The notes under the pieces were generated by a model. That model was given only the letters and a program-made list of their open reading frames with translations. It was not told the origin of the DNA and did not search any database. Shown in pieces: positions 12,055 through 18,312 of a stretch of 18,312 nt of DNA; the stretch's first letter is position 1, and each line of letters starts with the position of its first letter. Source of the DNA: DATBMY01 sp036554605. GTDB lineage: Bacteria; Acidobacteriota; Blastocatellia; UBA7656. A program made the position numbers and the translations under genes. Location of the stretch: positions 1-18,312 of the forward strand of contig DATBMY010000214.1 of the NCBI GenBank assembly GCA_036554605.1, in the 5' to 3' direction.

Positions 12055-12924
12055 TCATTCATCCTCCATTTTTCCTCTGATCACCTCCACCGAGCAATGC
12101 GCGTGCGTGGCTACCGCCTCGGAGATGCTGCCCAATAACAGCCGGGTGGCTCCGTGCCGGCCGTGCGAGCCTACCACGATGATGCCGGCTTCCCATTTCT
12201 TCGCCTCATCAAGAATAGTCTCGGCGGTCAACCCCGTGGGGGTGTCGGAGGTGATCTTCAGACCGGTTCCCGAGAGGATATCCCGCGCATCCGCTACCGC
12301 CTTTTGCGCCTGTTTATTGGCCTCTTCTTGAAGGACTTCCATAATATCGGTATCCACGTACCAGGGCTCGATGCCGGGCACGACGACTTGAATCACGCTC
12401 AACACCTTAACTTCGCTTCCATCGGGCCAGGGGCGGGCGGCGATTGAGCGGGCAGCGGCTAAAGAAAACTCGCTGCCGTCGGTCGCAAGAAATATCCTCA
12501 AGCCTTTGCCGGTGCGCGTCTTCGATCGCACGATCTCAACCGAGCAGTGAGCGCCGCGAACCACGCCGCGGGCCACGCTCCCAAGCAGGAAACGTGTGAG
12601 CCCGCTGTGCCCGTGCCACCCGACGAGGATCAGGTCCGCGCCCCACTCCCGCGCATACTCTACTATTCTGGTTCGCGGGTGACCGGTAACGACTTCGCTG
12701 GAAGCTTCAAGTCCCCGAGACACGATACTTTTGGCAGCCGTCTCGACCAGCGCCCGGGCAGCGGCGGTGGCCTTTTCAACGATAGCCGGAACCACCAGTA
12801 TGCGCTCCGACTCGATTACGCTGATGACCCGTATGACCGTCTCGTGCGGCCAGGGGCGGGCAATCACTTCCTTTACCACCTCTTCGGAGGTGGCTGAATC
12901 GTCGATTGCGAGCAGAACTTTCAT
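12055..12924 (-). CDS. Tandem universal stress protein (two Usp domains)
   Basis: ATG 12924 (reading left) begins MKVLLAIDDS and has AGGAG 8 bases upstream. The 289-residue protein contains two complete Usp folds, about 1-134 and 140-285. Each carries the ATP-binding signature G-x2-G-x9-G-S: 102-116 (GWHGHSGLTRFLLGS) and 252-266 (GSHGRHGATRLLLGS). Each also has the early acidic residue (D8/D9 and D149). Both halves are therefore of the nucleotide-binding class. A central ADLILVGWHG / AGIIVVGSHG core repeats. Usp proteins help cells survive starvation, hypoxia or oxidative stress, often under redox or oxygen control. The gene is divergent from the hydrolase-BON pair, which suggests a shared control region. 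No regulator gene is next to it. Confidence 0.93.
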   Translation of the reverse strand: MKVLLAIDDSATSEEVVKEVIARPWPHETVIRVISVIESERILVVPAIVEKATAAARALVETAAKSIVSRGLEASSEVVTGHPRTRIVEYAREWGADLILVGWHGHSGLTRFLLGSVARGVVRGAHCSVEIVRSKTRTGKGLRIFLATDGSEFSLAAARSIAARPWPDGSEVKVLSVIQVVVPGIEPWYVDTDIMEVLQEEANKQAQKAVADARDILSGTGLKITSDTPTGLTAETILDEAKKWEAGIIVVGSHGRHGATRLLLGSISEAVATHAHCSVEVIRGKMEDE

Positions 12925-13244
12925 ACGACTATCTCCTGCGCTGCGATATGGCAATTGAGATTATCCTGCAATAAAGGTGCCTCACATAGAGCGCCGGATT
13001 ACGAAATTATCGAACCCGCCGGATCAAAACTGAGCAAAGTTTCCCATCTTCCTTGTGCAAAAGCCCGCAGCCGCTTTTGTCCCCGCTCGCCAGTTGAAGA
13101 AAAAAAGATCGGATCGGCGCTCATTTACCGGGCAGGCCGCCCGGCATAGACGTTGCGTGTAAGTTTCAGTCCTTAGATGACCGAGCAAGCCGGTTGTTTC
13201 CATCGGCGCAACCGGCTCATCCATTTTCATCAAGGAGGGACTCC
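12925..13244. promoter_or_regulatory. Divergent control region between the stress gene and the hydrolase-BON pair
   Basis: These 320 bases contain no convincing gene. On the left side, ATTATC at 12960-12965 is GATAAT on the minus strand, a plausible -10 box about 36 bases before the Usp start, but no good -35 box is seen. On the right side a 9-bp inverted repeat (13188-13217) precedes the hydrolase ribosome site. No FNR- or Fis-like operator is clear by eye. Confidence 0.35.
13188..13217 (+). promoter_or_regulatory. Leader hairpin upstream of the hydrolase gene
   Basis: AGCCGGTTG (13188-13196) and CAACCGGCT (13209-13217) are perfect 9-base arms with a 12-base loop. The structure ends 14 bases before the AAGGAGGG ribosome site (13232-13238). 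It could be an operator in DNA or an RNA stem affecting translation; neither is proven. Confidence 0.4.
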
Positions 13245-13946
13245 ATGAGTTGGAATAAACCAGATCTTCGTATCGCGCGTGACGTTGTCATATCTTCGGG
13301 CACGGCGCAGCTTGAAGGCGAGCTGATAATCCCGTCCCGGGCAACCGGCATAGTGCTTTTCGCCCACGGCAGCGGATCGAGCCGCCTGAGCCCGCGTAAT
13401 AAGTTTGTTGCGCGAACGCTGCACGAAGCCGATATAGCCACCTTGCTCTTCGATCTGCTGACCCAGGAAGAAGAGGAAGAGGAACGCTACACGGCGCACC
13501 TGCGCTTCGACATCGGATTGCTTGCAAGGCGGCTCAGGGACGCTACTCAATGGGTCGCCGGGCAGGAGAACACCAGGCATCTCGGGATCGGCTACTTTGG
13601 CTCAAGCACCGGGGCCGCGGCTGCTCTGGTTGCGGCCGCCGGGGTCGGCGACCATATAAAGGCGATCGTCTCTCGGGGCGGGCGGCCCGACCTGGCGGGA
13701 GAGTCGCTTGCGTTTGTCAAAGCGCCGACACTTCTGATCGTCGGAGAGCGGGATATGCCCGTGATCAAATTCAACAGGGATGCGTATAACCAGCTTGCCT
13801 GCGAGAAGCGTGTTGAAATAGTGCCGCGAGCCACTCATCTGTTTGAAGAGCCGGGAACTTTAGAGAAGGTCGCGCAACTTGCGACAGAATGGTTCCAACA
13901 GCACTTCAAGCAGGAACATCATACGGCCGCGCAAGGAGGTGAATAG
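13245..13946 (+). CDS. Alpha/beta hydrolase, dienelactone-hydrolase-like
   Basis: ATG 13245 follows AAGGAGGG at 13232-13238. The 233-residue protein shows an alpha/beta hydrolase plan: an oxyanion-loop segment HGSGSS (41-46), and the nucleophile elbow GSSTG (119-123) with Ser121 inside GYFGSSTGAAAAL. The acid is likely D170 (VGERDMP) and the general base H198 (RATHLFEEPG). A remarkable run of six Glu (75-80) lies in the variable region. The GYFG-S-S-T-G signature and overall length fit the dienelactone-hydrolase-like group that is often found next to, or fused with, phosphoribosyltransferase domains; no such partner is seen here. The substrate is unknown. The BON gene begins one base after this stop codon, with its ribosome site inside this gene, so the two are translationally coupled. 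Confidence 0.9.
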   Translation: MSWNKPDLRIARDVVISSGTAQLEGELIIPSRATGIVLFAHGSGSSRLSPRNKFVARTLHEADIATLLFDLLTQEEEEEERYTAHLRFDIGLLARRLRDATQWVAGQENTRHLGIGYFGSSTGAAAALVAAAGVGDHIKAIVSRGGRPDLAGESLAFVKAPTLLIVGERDMPVIKFNRDAYNQLACEKRVEIVPRATHLFEEPGTLEKVAQLATEWFQQHFKQEHHTAAQGGE

Positions 13947-13947
13947 T

Positions 13948-14481
13948 ATGGTCGCACAGGTTAAGGCCACAGCCGATTTTGATCTCGGCCGGGATGTTTT
14001 CCGTCAGATCAAGACACGGCCCGAGTTGAGCAGAGAGGAATTGAACGTAAAGGTGGAAGGGTCGGTAATAACGCTCGAAGGGACGGTCGCAACCGGCGAT
14101 GAGAAGAGGGCGGCGGAGAGGGCGGCGCTCGATGTATATGGGGTAAGCGCGGTTGCAAACGATATAGTCGTCAAGCCCGCCTCGGAAAGGACCGATACCG
14201 AGATCGCCAGAGAGATTATAGGAAAGTTTCGGTCTAATATCCTGGTCCCCGCGGATGATGTAAAGGTGATTGTCACCAGGGGGCTGGTCAGGCTGGTAGG
14301 GGCGGTTCCCTCGCAATTCGGGAAGATGCTTGCCGAGGCGTCGGCAAAAAGCGTGCGTGGTATCAGAGGCATAAGCAATGAGATCGAGGTCAAGCCGGAG
14401 GCCTTTTCCGCGAAAGCAAAGAATGGATCAGAGGCGGAAGAGATGACGGCGCTTACCGGATGGGCCGAGCCGGGCTGGTGA
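13948..14481 (+). CDS. Double BON-domain protein
   Basis: ATG 13948 has AAGGAGGTG at 13933-13941 and starts one base after the hydrolase stop. The 177-residue product lacks a signal peptide. Residues about 13-76 form one BON domain: DVFRQIKTRPEL, VKVEGSVITLEGTV, then AAERAALDVYGVSAVANDIVV. Residues about 84-149 form a second: EIAREIIGKFRSN, DVKVIVTRGLVRLVGAV, then AEASAKSVRGIRGISNEIEV. BON domains bind phospholipid or other hydrophobic surfaces and occur in osmotic-stress proteins such as OsmY. The missing export signal suggests a cytoplasmic role, or a non-classical location. The C-terminus is a short acidic-Trp tail (EEMTALTGWAEPGW). With the Usp and hydrolase genes it suggests an envelope or osmotic stress response. 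Confidence 0.9.
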   Translation: MVAQVKATADFDLGRDVFRQIKTRPELSREELNVKVEGSVITLEGTVATGDEKRAAERAALDVYGVSAVANDIVVKPASERTDTEIAREIIGKFRSNILVPADDVKVIVTRGLVRLVGAVPSQFGKMLAEASAKSVRGIRGISNEIEVKPEAFSAKAKNGSEAEEMTALTGWAEPGW

Positions 14482-14551
14482 GTGATTGAGGTAGGTCTGG
14501 GGAGGATAATGCCGGAACGGCATTTTAAGTGCAGGCGGGACTCACCAGCCC
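14472..14551 (+). terminator. Nested hairpin with a terminator-like core at the end of the BON gene
   Basis: An inner stem, AATGCCG (14508-14514) with CGGCATT (14518-14524), has a 3-base loop followed by TT, giving a compact terminator core. An outer pair, GGGCTGGTGAGT (14472-14483) and ACTCACCAGCCC (14540-14551), is a perfect 12-bp stem enclosing it. The outer left arm overlaps the BON stop codon (14479-14481), so ribosomes would have to leave before it can form. It likely ends the hydrolase-BON transcript. Confidence 0.55.
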
Positions 14552-14594
14552 CGAGTGAATGACGAGCGCCGATTGGCGAATCAAGCGAAGATGT

Positions 14595-14620
14595 GATTGA
14601 AGACCTGAGGATCTTCAATC
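14595..14620. terminator. Hairpin next to the end of the opposing lipoprotein gene
   Basis: GATTGAAGA (14595-14603) and TCTTCAATC (14612-14620) form a perfect 9-bp stem with an 8-base loop. It begins 7 bases past the lipoprotein stop codon in the leftward direction and may end that transcript. It lacks a strong GC core and a U-run. Confidence 0.4.
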
Positions 14621-14627
14621 TACGGGA

Positions 14628-15209
14628 TCACTTCAGTACCCGCCAGATCGGGCCCAGCATGGTCCATTGCTCGCCGTCCCAATAAAAGAGATGGTACTTC
14701 ATTCCGTCATCTTTTCCCGGCTCCAGGAATTCGACCTGGTAAAAGGTCAGCCCGGGGCGCAGTACCGTTTCCGCTAGCCGCCTGGCTCCCGCGGGGAACT
14801 CATTGAAGGCCACCGAGCCTTTCTGGTAACCGGCAATCTCTTCCGTGGTCGCGGCATTTATCTTAACCACTGTCTGCTCGGGCCGGGCGAGTTTATCGGC
14901 CTCCTCTTCGAGCACTATCACATCCCTGTAAAACCCCGCGAGCTGGCGCAGCGCCTCCGGGGCGATATCTTCTCTGAGCGCCTTCTTCGCTCGCGCCTCG
15001 TCCGGTATGAGCGACTGGAACACGGCCGCCCCCTGCCTGCCATCCTTCCCGACATGTATCGTCTGGTGAAGCGACTCAAGCAACGATTTGAGGTTCTCGG
15101 GCTTATTCTCCTGCTTGAAGGATGTGTCTCCAGCCACGCTGCAAGCGGAGAACGAGGCGCCGAGCGCCAGCGCGATCAGACAAGCGGATAGAAGCCTGCG
15201 GTAAATCAT
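14628..15209 (-). CDS. Exported lipoprotein of unknown function
   Basis: ATG 15209 (reading left) has GGAGG about 5 bases upstream. The 193-residue protein starts with MIYRRLLSACLIALALG and a lipobox-like FSAC with Cys23, typical of lipid-anchored proteins, although Phe at -3 is uncommon. The mature part has a Lys/Glu/Asn-rich linker, then helices (LKSLLESLHQTIHVG; EALRQLAGFYRDVIVLEEEAD). A beta-rich end follows: TFYQVEFLEPGKDDGMKYHLFYWDGEQW and MLGPIWRVL. The late WDG-x-x-W motif suggests a small beta domain that might recognise a ligand. I do not recognise the family. It may share a transcript with the upstream peptide gene, with a strong hairpin in between. Confidence 0.82.
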   Translation of the reverse strand: MIYRRLLSACLIALALGASFSACSVAGDTSFKQENKPENLKSLLESLHQTIHVGKDGRQGAAVFQSLIPDEARAKKALREDIAPEALRQLAGFYRDVIVLEEEADKLARPEQTVVKINAATTEEIAGYQKGSVAFNEFPAGARRLAETVLRPGLTFYQVEFLEPGKDDGMKYHLFYWDGEQWTMLGPIWRVLK

Positions 15210-15248
15210 ATAACCTCCTTCTAATACCGGGCCTTAACCGTTTAAAGT

Positions 15249-15290
15249 GGCGGGCCGCTCTTACATAAGAAGATTGCTCGCGGCCCCGCC
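15249..15290 (-). promoter_or_regulatory. Strong GC hairpin between the peptide and the lipoprotein gene
   Basis: GGCGGGCCGC (15249-15258) pairs with GCGGCCCCGCC (15280-15290), leaving one bulged base; the loop holds TCTT/AAGA as a smaller pair. In the leftward direction it lies 45 bases after the peptide stop and 40 bases before the lipoprotein start. It could terminate, attenuate or protect the peptide transcript; it lacks a U-run. Confidence 0.4.
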
Positions 15291-15335
15291 GGTTTATACG
15301 TTATGCGCAAATATTTCTTTGCCGTGAGCGAATGA

Positions 15336-15407
15336 CTACTGGACGGCGGGAATCAACATCCCGATCAGGATTGCGATTATGGCTATGACCACTAAATACG
15401 AATTCAT
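15336..15407 (-). CDS. 23-residue hydrophobic peptide resembling the pseudopilin N-terminal helix
   Basis: ATG at 15407 (reading left) has AGGAGG at 15415-15420, 7 bases upstream, which is an ideal ribosome site. The frame ends at TAG 15338-15336. After MNSY the peptide reads LVVIAIIAILIGMLIPAVQ and then stops, so it is a single membrane helix. This is strikingly like the LVVIAIIAILIGLLLPAVQ segment common in type II pseudopilin-like (DUF1559) proteins, but the Gly/Phe-Thr-Leu-Ile-Glu processing motif is absent and no globular domain follows. It could be a free membrane micropeptide. A hairpin (about 15451-15477) lies upstream. Similarity may partly reflect hydrophobic composition; the ribosome site is the main support for expression. 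Confidence 0.6.
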   Translation of the reverse strand: MNSYLVVIAIIAILIGMLIPAVQ

Positions 15408-15450
15408 TATAGTTCCTCCTGTAAATGTTTCGTTCAAACTCACAGAGAGG

Positions 15451-15477
15451 ATACTCCGCCCGCAAGCGCGGGGGTAT
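15451..15477. other. Hairpin between the hydrolase end and the micropeptide gene
   Basis: ATACTCC and GGGGTAT (with a T-G wobble) enclose a GC-rich core, CGCCCGCAAGCGCGG, within which CCCGC and GCG can pair. It is 61 bases past the stop codon of the hydrolase on the same strand and 44 bases before the peptide start. Either the hydrolase terminator or the peptide leader is possible. Confidence 0.3.
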
Positions 15478-15537
15478 TAAACCGGTAACAGAGGAGGTGT
15501 GAGATCGGCCACAGCGCGAAGCAAATAAGCCGGCCGC

Positions 15538-16344
15538 CTAGTCAGCCTGGCGCAGCAAGAATGCCAGGGTCTTCTGATTGAATTCCTCGACCTTTTCATA
15601 GATAGGCGCGTGGGCGCACTCTTCAAAAACCAGCAGTTCGGAGTTGGGAATATTGCTCTTCATACGATCCGCGAAGCGCGTGGAGGTAACCATGTCATGG
15701 CGCCCGAAGGTTATTTGCGTCGGGGCGGTGATCCGGTTCAGCTGAGCCTCTACGTCGTGGGCCAGCACGGCGTTCGACTCCTGTATGAAGGTGGCCAGCG
15801 GCTGCGCCGGCCGGGAGCGAACGAAGTCGGCCAGCGATTGAATGTAGTCGGGCCTGGCGGCATAGAGTTCGGGCGTGAGGCACCAGGGGAATATACCGAG
15901 AATGACCATCTCGGCCACATTGCCCATCGCTTTAGCCATTACCTGCCACCCTTCGACCACGCTCTTGATAAAAGGGTCAGTCTTTGTCCAGCCGCTATGA
16001 ATTGACAGCGACTTGACTTTGTCGGGGTGCCTGGCCGCAAGCCACATGCCGGTGGCCGCGCCGAGCGACAGGCCGAAGATATGCGCCTTCTGGATTCCCA
16101 CGGCCTGCATGAAAGCGGCCGTATCGTCCGCGTAAAGCTCCGTTGAGTAGACGCCTTCCGGCTTGTCGGACTCGCCCTTGCCTCGGATGTCGAGCGAGAT
16201 GCAGGTAAAGTGTTTGGCGTATTCCGCCACCTGGAAAGCGTAACAGGCGTGATCGGCGCTTAAATAGGGAATCAAAATTAGAGGCTCTCCGGTTCCTTGC
16301 TGGTCATAGTCCATGGTTATGTTGTTGGCTTTGACTTTTGGCAT
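15538..16344 (-). CDS. Alpha/beta hydrolase (3-oxoadipate enol-lactonase / esterase-like)
   Basis: ATG 16344 (reading left) has GGAGGA about 6 bases upstream. The 268-residue protein is a full alpha/beta hydrolase. It has a GTGEPLILIPYLSA start, the DIRGKGESD loop (52-60), the nucleophile elbow GLSLG (91-95) with Ser93, and an acid Asp217 in FGRHDMV. The base is His245 in ECAHAPIYE. The cap region (about 124-190) is Trp- and Phe-rich (EGWQVMAKAM, ILGIFPWCLTPELYA), which suggests a hydrophobic substrate pocket. Such enzymes include enol-lactonases, epoxide hydrolases and esterases; sequence alone does not decide. It follows the nitrilase gene on the same strand, after a likely terminator. Confidence 0.9.
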   Translation of the reverse strand: MPKVKANNITMDYDQQGTGEPLILIPYLSADHACYAFQVAEYAKHFTCISLDIRGKGESDKPEGVYSTELYADDTAAFMQAVGIQKAHIFGLSLGAATGMWLAARHPDKVKSLSIHSGWTKTDPFIKSVVEGWQVMAKAMGNVAEMVILGIFPWCLTPELYAARPDYIQSLADFVRSRPAQPLATFIQESNAVLAHDVEAQLNRITAPTQITFGRHDMVTSTRFADRMKSNIPNSELLVFEECAHAPIYEKVEEFNQKTLAFLLRQAD

Positions 16345-16360
16345 GGAAGTTCCTCCTTAG

Positions 16361-16385
16361 AAAATCGGGCCGCGAAGCGCGATTT
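16361..16385 (-). terminator. Likely intrinsic terminator of the nitrilase gene
   Basis: In the leftward transcript AAATCG and CGATTT form the outer stem, with a GC-rich middle (CGCTTCGCGG) able to pair inside, followed by UUUU. It lies 18 bases after the nitrilase stop (16404) and before the hydrolase ribosome site. Confidence 0.5.
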
Positions 16386-16403
16386 ATATCGTGGCAGCCT
16401 GCT

Positions 16404-17132
16404 TCATACTGTTCTCTCAATCAGTTCTTGCGTCTGCGTGTCGATAATCAGTATCCCTTCATCTGAGTCATTTAATTGTCCTGACAATAGGCCTTGGTTA
16501 TTCCATATAGATGTTTTCCCTCCACATTCAAAGCCGTCGCATTCTCCGATACAGTTCGACATTAAGACCGTCATCGAGTACTTATTGGCAATGCCGGATA
16601 AGCTCTTAATAGCCTTTTCAACTCCATCGGCTGTTTTGGCCACGCTTGCTATATAAACCTCCGCTCCATTCCTGTATGCGCTCTCTGAATGCTCGGGAAC
16701 CGATAATTCGTAACAGATCGCGAGCGCGACGTTAGCCTGGTTTTCTATCAAAGCTGTAGAATTCCGGCCGCTGATAAAGAAAGCTTCCTCGTCAGGGTGC
16801 AAATACTTTTTTGAGTAAGTTTGCCTCGATTTATGTGGCTGAAAAAGAACCATACTGATGCAGACGTTTGCATCGTTCTTTGTTGGCAGTCCGACTCCGA
16901 TAGTGATCTGTCCGGTATCGGAGAGGTTTTGGAAAACGTCAAACCTGGCGTCGCCCTGAGTTGTCGCCAGTTCTTTTGATAGCCCCGGCTCGTAGCCCGT
17001 CAATGATAGTTCGGGGAAAATAATTATCTCTGCCCCACCGGAAACGGCCAGGTCTATTAACTTCGCGTGATTATCAATATTAGCCTGAACGTCGCCCTTG
17101 ACAGGTCTCGTCTGTGCTACAGAAATCCTCAT
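16404..17132 (-). CDS. Carbon-nitrogen hydrolase (nitrilase superfamily)
   Basis: ATG 17132 (reading left) begins MRISVAQTRPVKGDVQANI, the typical start of the family, with GGGAGAA upstream. The 242-residue protein carries the Glu-Lys-Cys triad: Glu41 in FPELSLTGYEP, Lys108 in YSKKYLHPDEE, and Cys140 in AICYELSVPEH. Members hydrolyse nitriles, amides or carbamoyl groups; the substrate is not defined by sequence. The gene is AT-richer than most of the window and uses more A/T-ending codons, which suggests acquisition by transfer. The upstream neighbour on the same strand is the methyltransferase, 121 bases away, with a similar base composition. A detoxification or nitrogen-scavenging role is inference. 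Confidence 0.9.
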   Translation of the reverse strand: MRISVAQTRPVKGDVQANIDNHAKLIDLAVSGGAEIIIFPELSLTGYEPGLSKELATTQGDARFDVFQNLSDTGQITIGVGLPTKNDANVCISMVLFQPHKSRQTYSKKYLHPDEEAFFISGRNSTALIENQANVALAICYELSVPEHSESAYRNGAEVYIASVAKTADGVEKAIKSLSGIANKYSMTVLMSNCIGECDGFECGGKTSIWNNQGLLSGQLNDSDEGILIIDTQTQELIERTV

Positions 17133-17253
17133 TCTCGTTCTCCCATTAATTGCCGGCGACGGCCGCTCAACCGGGAGTGGGATGCGTGGCTTTCACGGGA
17201 AATCTGCTTATTTTGCAAGCTTAGAGTCCCACGCTCTATGATAACGATTGCTG

Positions 17254-18003
17254 TCAGCTGAGGTCTCTTTCATCGCCCTTTATCAAGACGCAGACCGACT
17301 GTCCGAAATGGGCCGGGCTTGTCATCGTGAAACCTGATTCAAACTCCAACGGCTCATCGAGTGGAATGATTTTACTGTCACCCGCAATCAATCGCACGAC
17401 CGATAGACCGAGCAACTTTGCCCACACCCGGATCGCGGAACGGTCGATGAAGACATTGAGCGGATAAGCATCCACCCCGACATCGCCCACGGTGCGCTCG
17501 AATAGATCTGTGTGGATAGAATACTCCAGGAATGAAAAAACGATTGCGCCGCCGGGTCTCAAGACGCGCTTCGCTTCTTGTAAATAAAGAAAACTCTCTT
17601 CGTGCAACAGGTGGGTAAGGACGCTAAAGAAGCATACTACATCGGCAACATTATCTTCTTCAGGTATCGTTAGACCGTCGACTACTTCAAACCTCCAATC
17701 TTTCCGATCCGTTATTCCCCTCGCATACTCTATTAATTCAGGGACAATATCTAAACCCAGATAGCGGGCTTTGTGAGTAGATTGAAGTTGCCTGGCCAGT
17801 CTCCCGGCCCCGCAGCCTACGTCTATCAAATAATGTGAGGCGTCGAGACCTAAGTGAGTTAGCAAGCATTTTTGTAGAATCCCATTCCGCTCAAAATCCA
17901 CACCCACGGCATGCTGAATAGCGACATCATATGGATAGTTCTTCAATAGATCATCGACGTAATCTTTATAGCTTTTCTTCTGATGCTTCACGGCGGAAAT
18001 CAT
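17254..18003 (-). CDS. SAM-dependent class I methyltransferase
   Basis: ATG 18003 is preferred: AGGAG lies 5 bases upstream. ATG 18024, with GGAGG 10 bases before it, would add seven residues. The 249-residue protein has an N-terminal Lys/Tyr/Asp-rich segment. The motif I loop is LIDVGCGAG (59-67), then YLGLDIVPELIEYAR supplies the acidic motif II, VADVVCFFSVLTHLLHEE the post-II segment, and AKRVLRPGGAIVFSF motif III. The C-terminal part (from about 155) is less conserved and may hold the substrate pocket. The acceptor is unknown. It is AT-richer than the left part of the window and lies next to the tRNA gene. The 164-base gap to the tRNA holds no gene that I can see. Confidence 0.88.
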   Translation of the reverse strand: MISAVKHQKKSYKDYVDDLLKNYPYDVAIQHAVGVDFERNGILQKCLLTHLGLDASHYLIDVGCGAGRLARQLQSTHKARYLGLDIVPELIEYARGITDRKDWRFEVVDGLTIPEEDNVADVVCFFSVLTHLLHEESFLYLQEAKRVLRPGGAIVFSFLEYSIHTDLFERTVGDVGVDAYPLNVFIDRSAIRVWAKLLGLSVVRLIAGDSKIIPLDEPLEFESGFTMTSPAHFGQSVCVLIKGDERDLS

Positions 18004-18188
18004 ATCAACTCCTGCTGCGAGCATACAATGAAAACCTCCCCGGCGCTATATGGTCAGAGTGATGAGGAACTTCTTTTCTTTGACGAACTGTTCGAAAAGG
18101 CTCTGTAAATGCGTAACCCGCAGCCAGCCAGTCTGAACGACTTTCCGGCTACGGGTGTCCTGCTCCTATATGCTCTACTATAACAACT

Positions 18189-18264
18189 TGGTGAGCCGTG
18201 TAGGACTCGAACCTACGACCCGCTGGTTAAAAGCCAGCTGCTCTACCACCTGAGCTAACGGCCC
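18189..18264 (-). tRNA. tRNA-Lys (anticodon UUU)
   Basis: Read on the minus strand from 18264, the acceptor arm GGGCCGT pairs with ACGGCTC (one G-T). The D arm is GCTC/GAGC around AGGTGGTA. The anticodon stem GCTGG/CCAGC surrounds the loop CTTTTAA, whose central three bases are TTT, giving lysine. The T arm has GTAGG TTCGAGT CCTAC. A discriminator A and an encoded CCA (18191-18189) complete it. Position 8 is T as expected. Confidence 0.97.
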
Positions 18265-18312
18265 GAAATACCTTCTTCTCTACACAACAAATAGCAAATC
18301 CGACCGACGAAA

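Noticed and set aside
12055..12954. Longer Usp start at 12954
   Set aside because: The extra residues are not Usp-like, and ATG 12924 begins with the typical Usp strand and has AGGAG at proper distance.
18025..18188. Small gene between the methyltransferase and the tRNA
   Set aside because: No frame with a credible ribosome site is seen in this gap.

Overview
The window looks like chromosomal DNA of a GC-rich, non-model bacterium, most likely an acidobacterium, perhaps of the Blastocatellia type. This is inferred from gene content (a large Ser/Thr kinase fused to a TolB/FlgO-like domain and TPRs, c3/c7-like multiheme cytochromes, many secreted orphan proteins) and from frequent use of the codon ATA despite high GC. 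It is not proven by a marker gene. No phage, transposase, integrase or CRISPR array is visible.

Layout. (1) 1-2550 (+): the end of an unidentified gene, then three closely packed genes for exported c-type cytochromes with 4, 8 and 9 CXXCH haem sites (21 in all). The larger two are built from repeated three-haem modules, and the set looks like a periplasmic or surface electron-transfer chain. (2) 2613-5178 (+): a membrane-anchored endonuclease/exonuclease/phosphatase-fold protein, an SRPBCC-type protein, and a DUF2270-like membrane protein. Between the last two lies an unusual inverted repeat whose arms are G-rich minisatellites on one strand and C-rich on the other. (3) 5274-7742 (+): a soluble kinase-TolB/FlgO-TPR protein. 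(4) 7788-9119: a divergent pair, an XRE regulator with an MmyB-like ligand domain and a small four-helix membrane protein. A perfect 17-base palindrome between them is a candidate operator. (5) 9284-11521: three exported proteins of unknown function, one with a single CXXCH and one with a conserved Cys/His pattern.

(6) 11723-15407: a stress-like cluster with a small zinc-ribbon protein, a tandem universal stress protein, a dienelactone-hydrolase-like enzyme translationally packed with a double-BON protein, an exported lipoprotein, and a 23-residue hydrophobic peptide that resembles the N-terminal helix of pseudopilins. (7) 15538-18003 (-): an alpha/beta hydrolase, a carbon-nitrogen hydrolase and a SAM methyltransferase. 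The last two are visibly AT-richer than the rest and may be acquired. (8) 18189-18264 (-): tRNA-Lys(UUU) with an encoded CCA.

The most distinctive observations are the modular 4/8/9-haem cytochrome set, the facing G-quadruplex-capable inverted repeat at 4171-4400, the pseudopilin-like micro-ORF at 15336-15407, the palindrome at 8635-8651, and several long hairpins between convergent genes. All functional statements come from reading motifs by eye; no database search was run.
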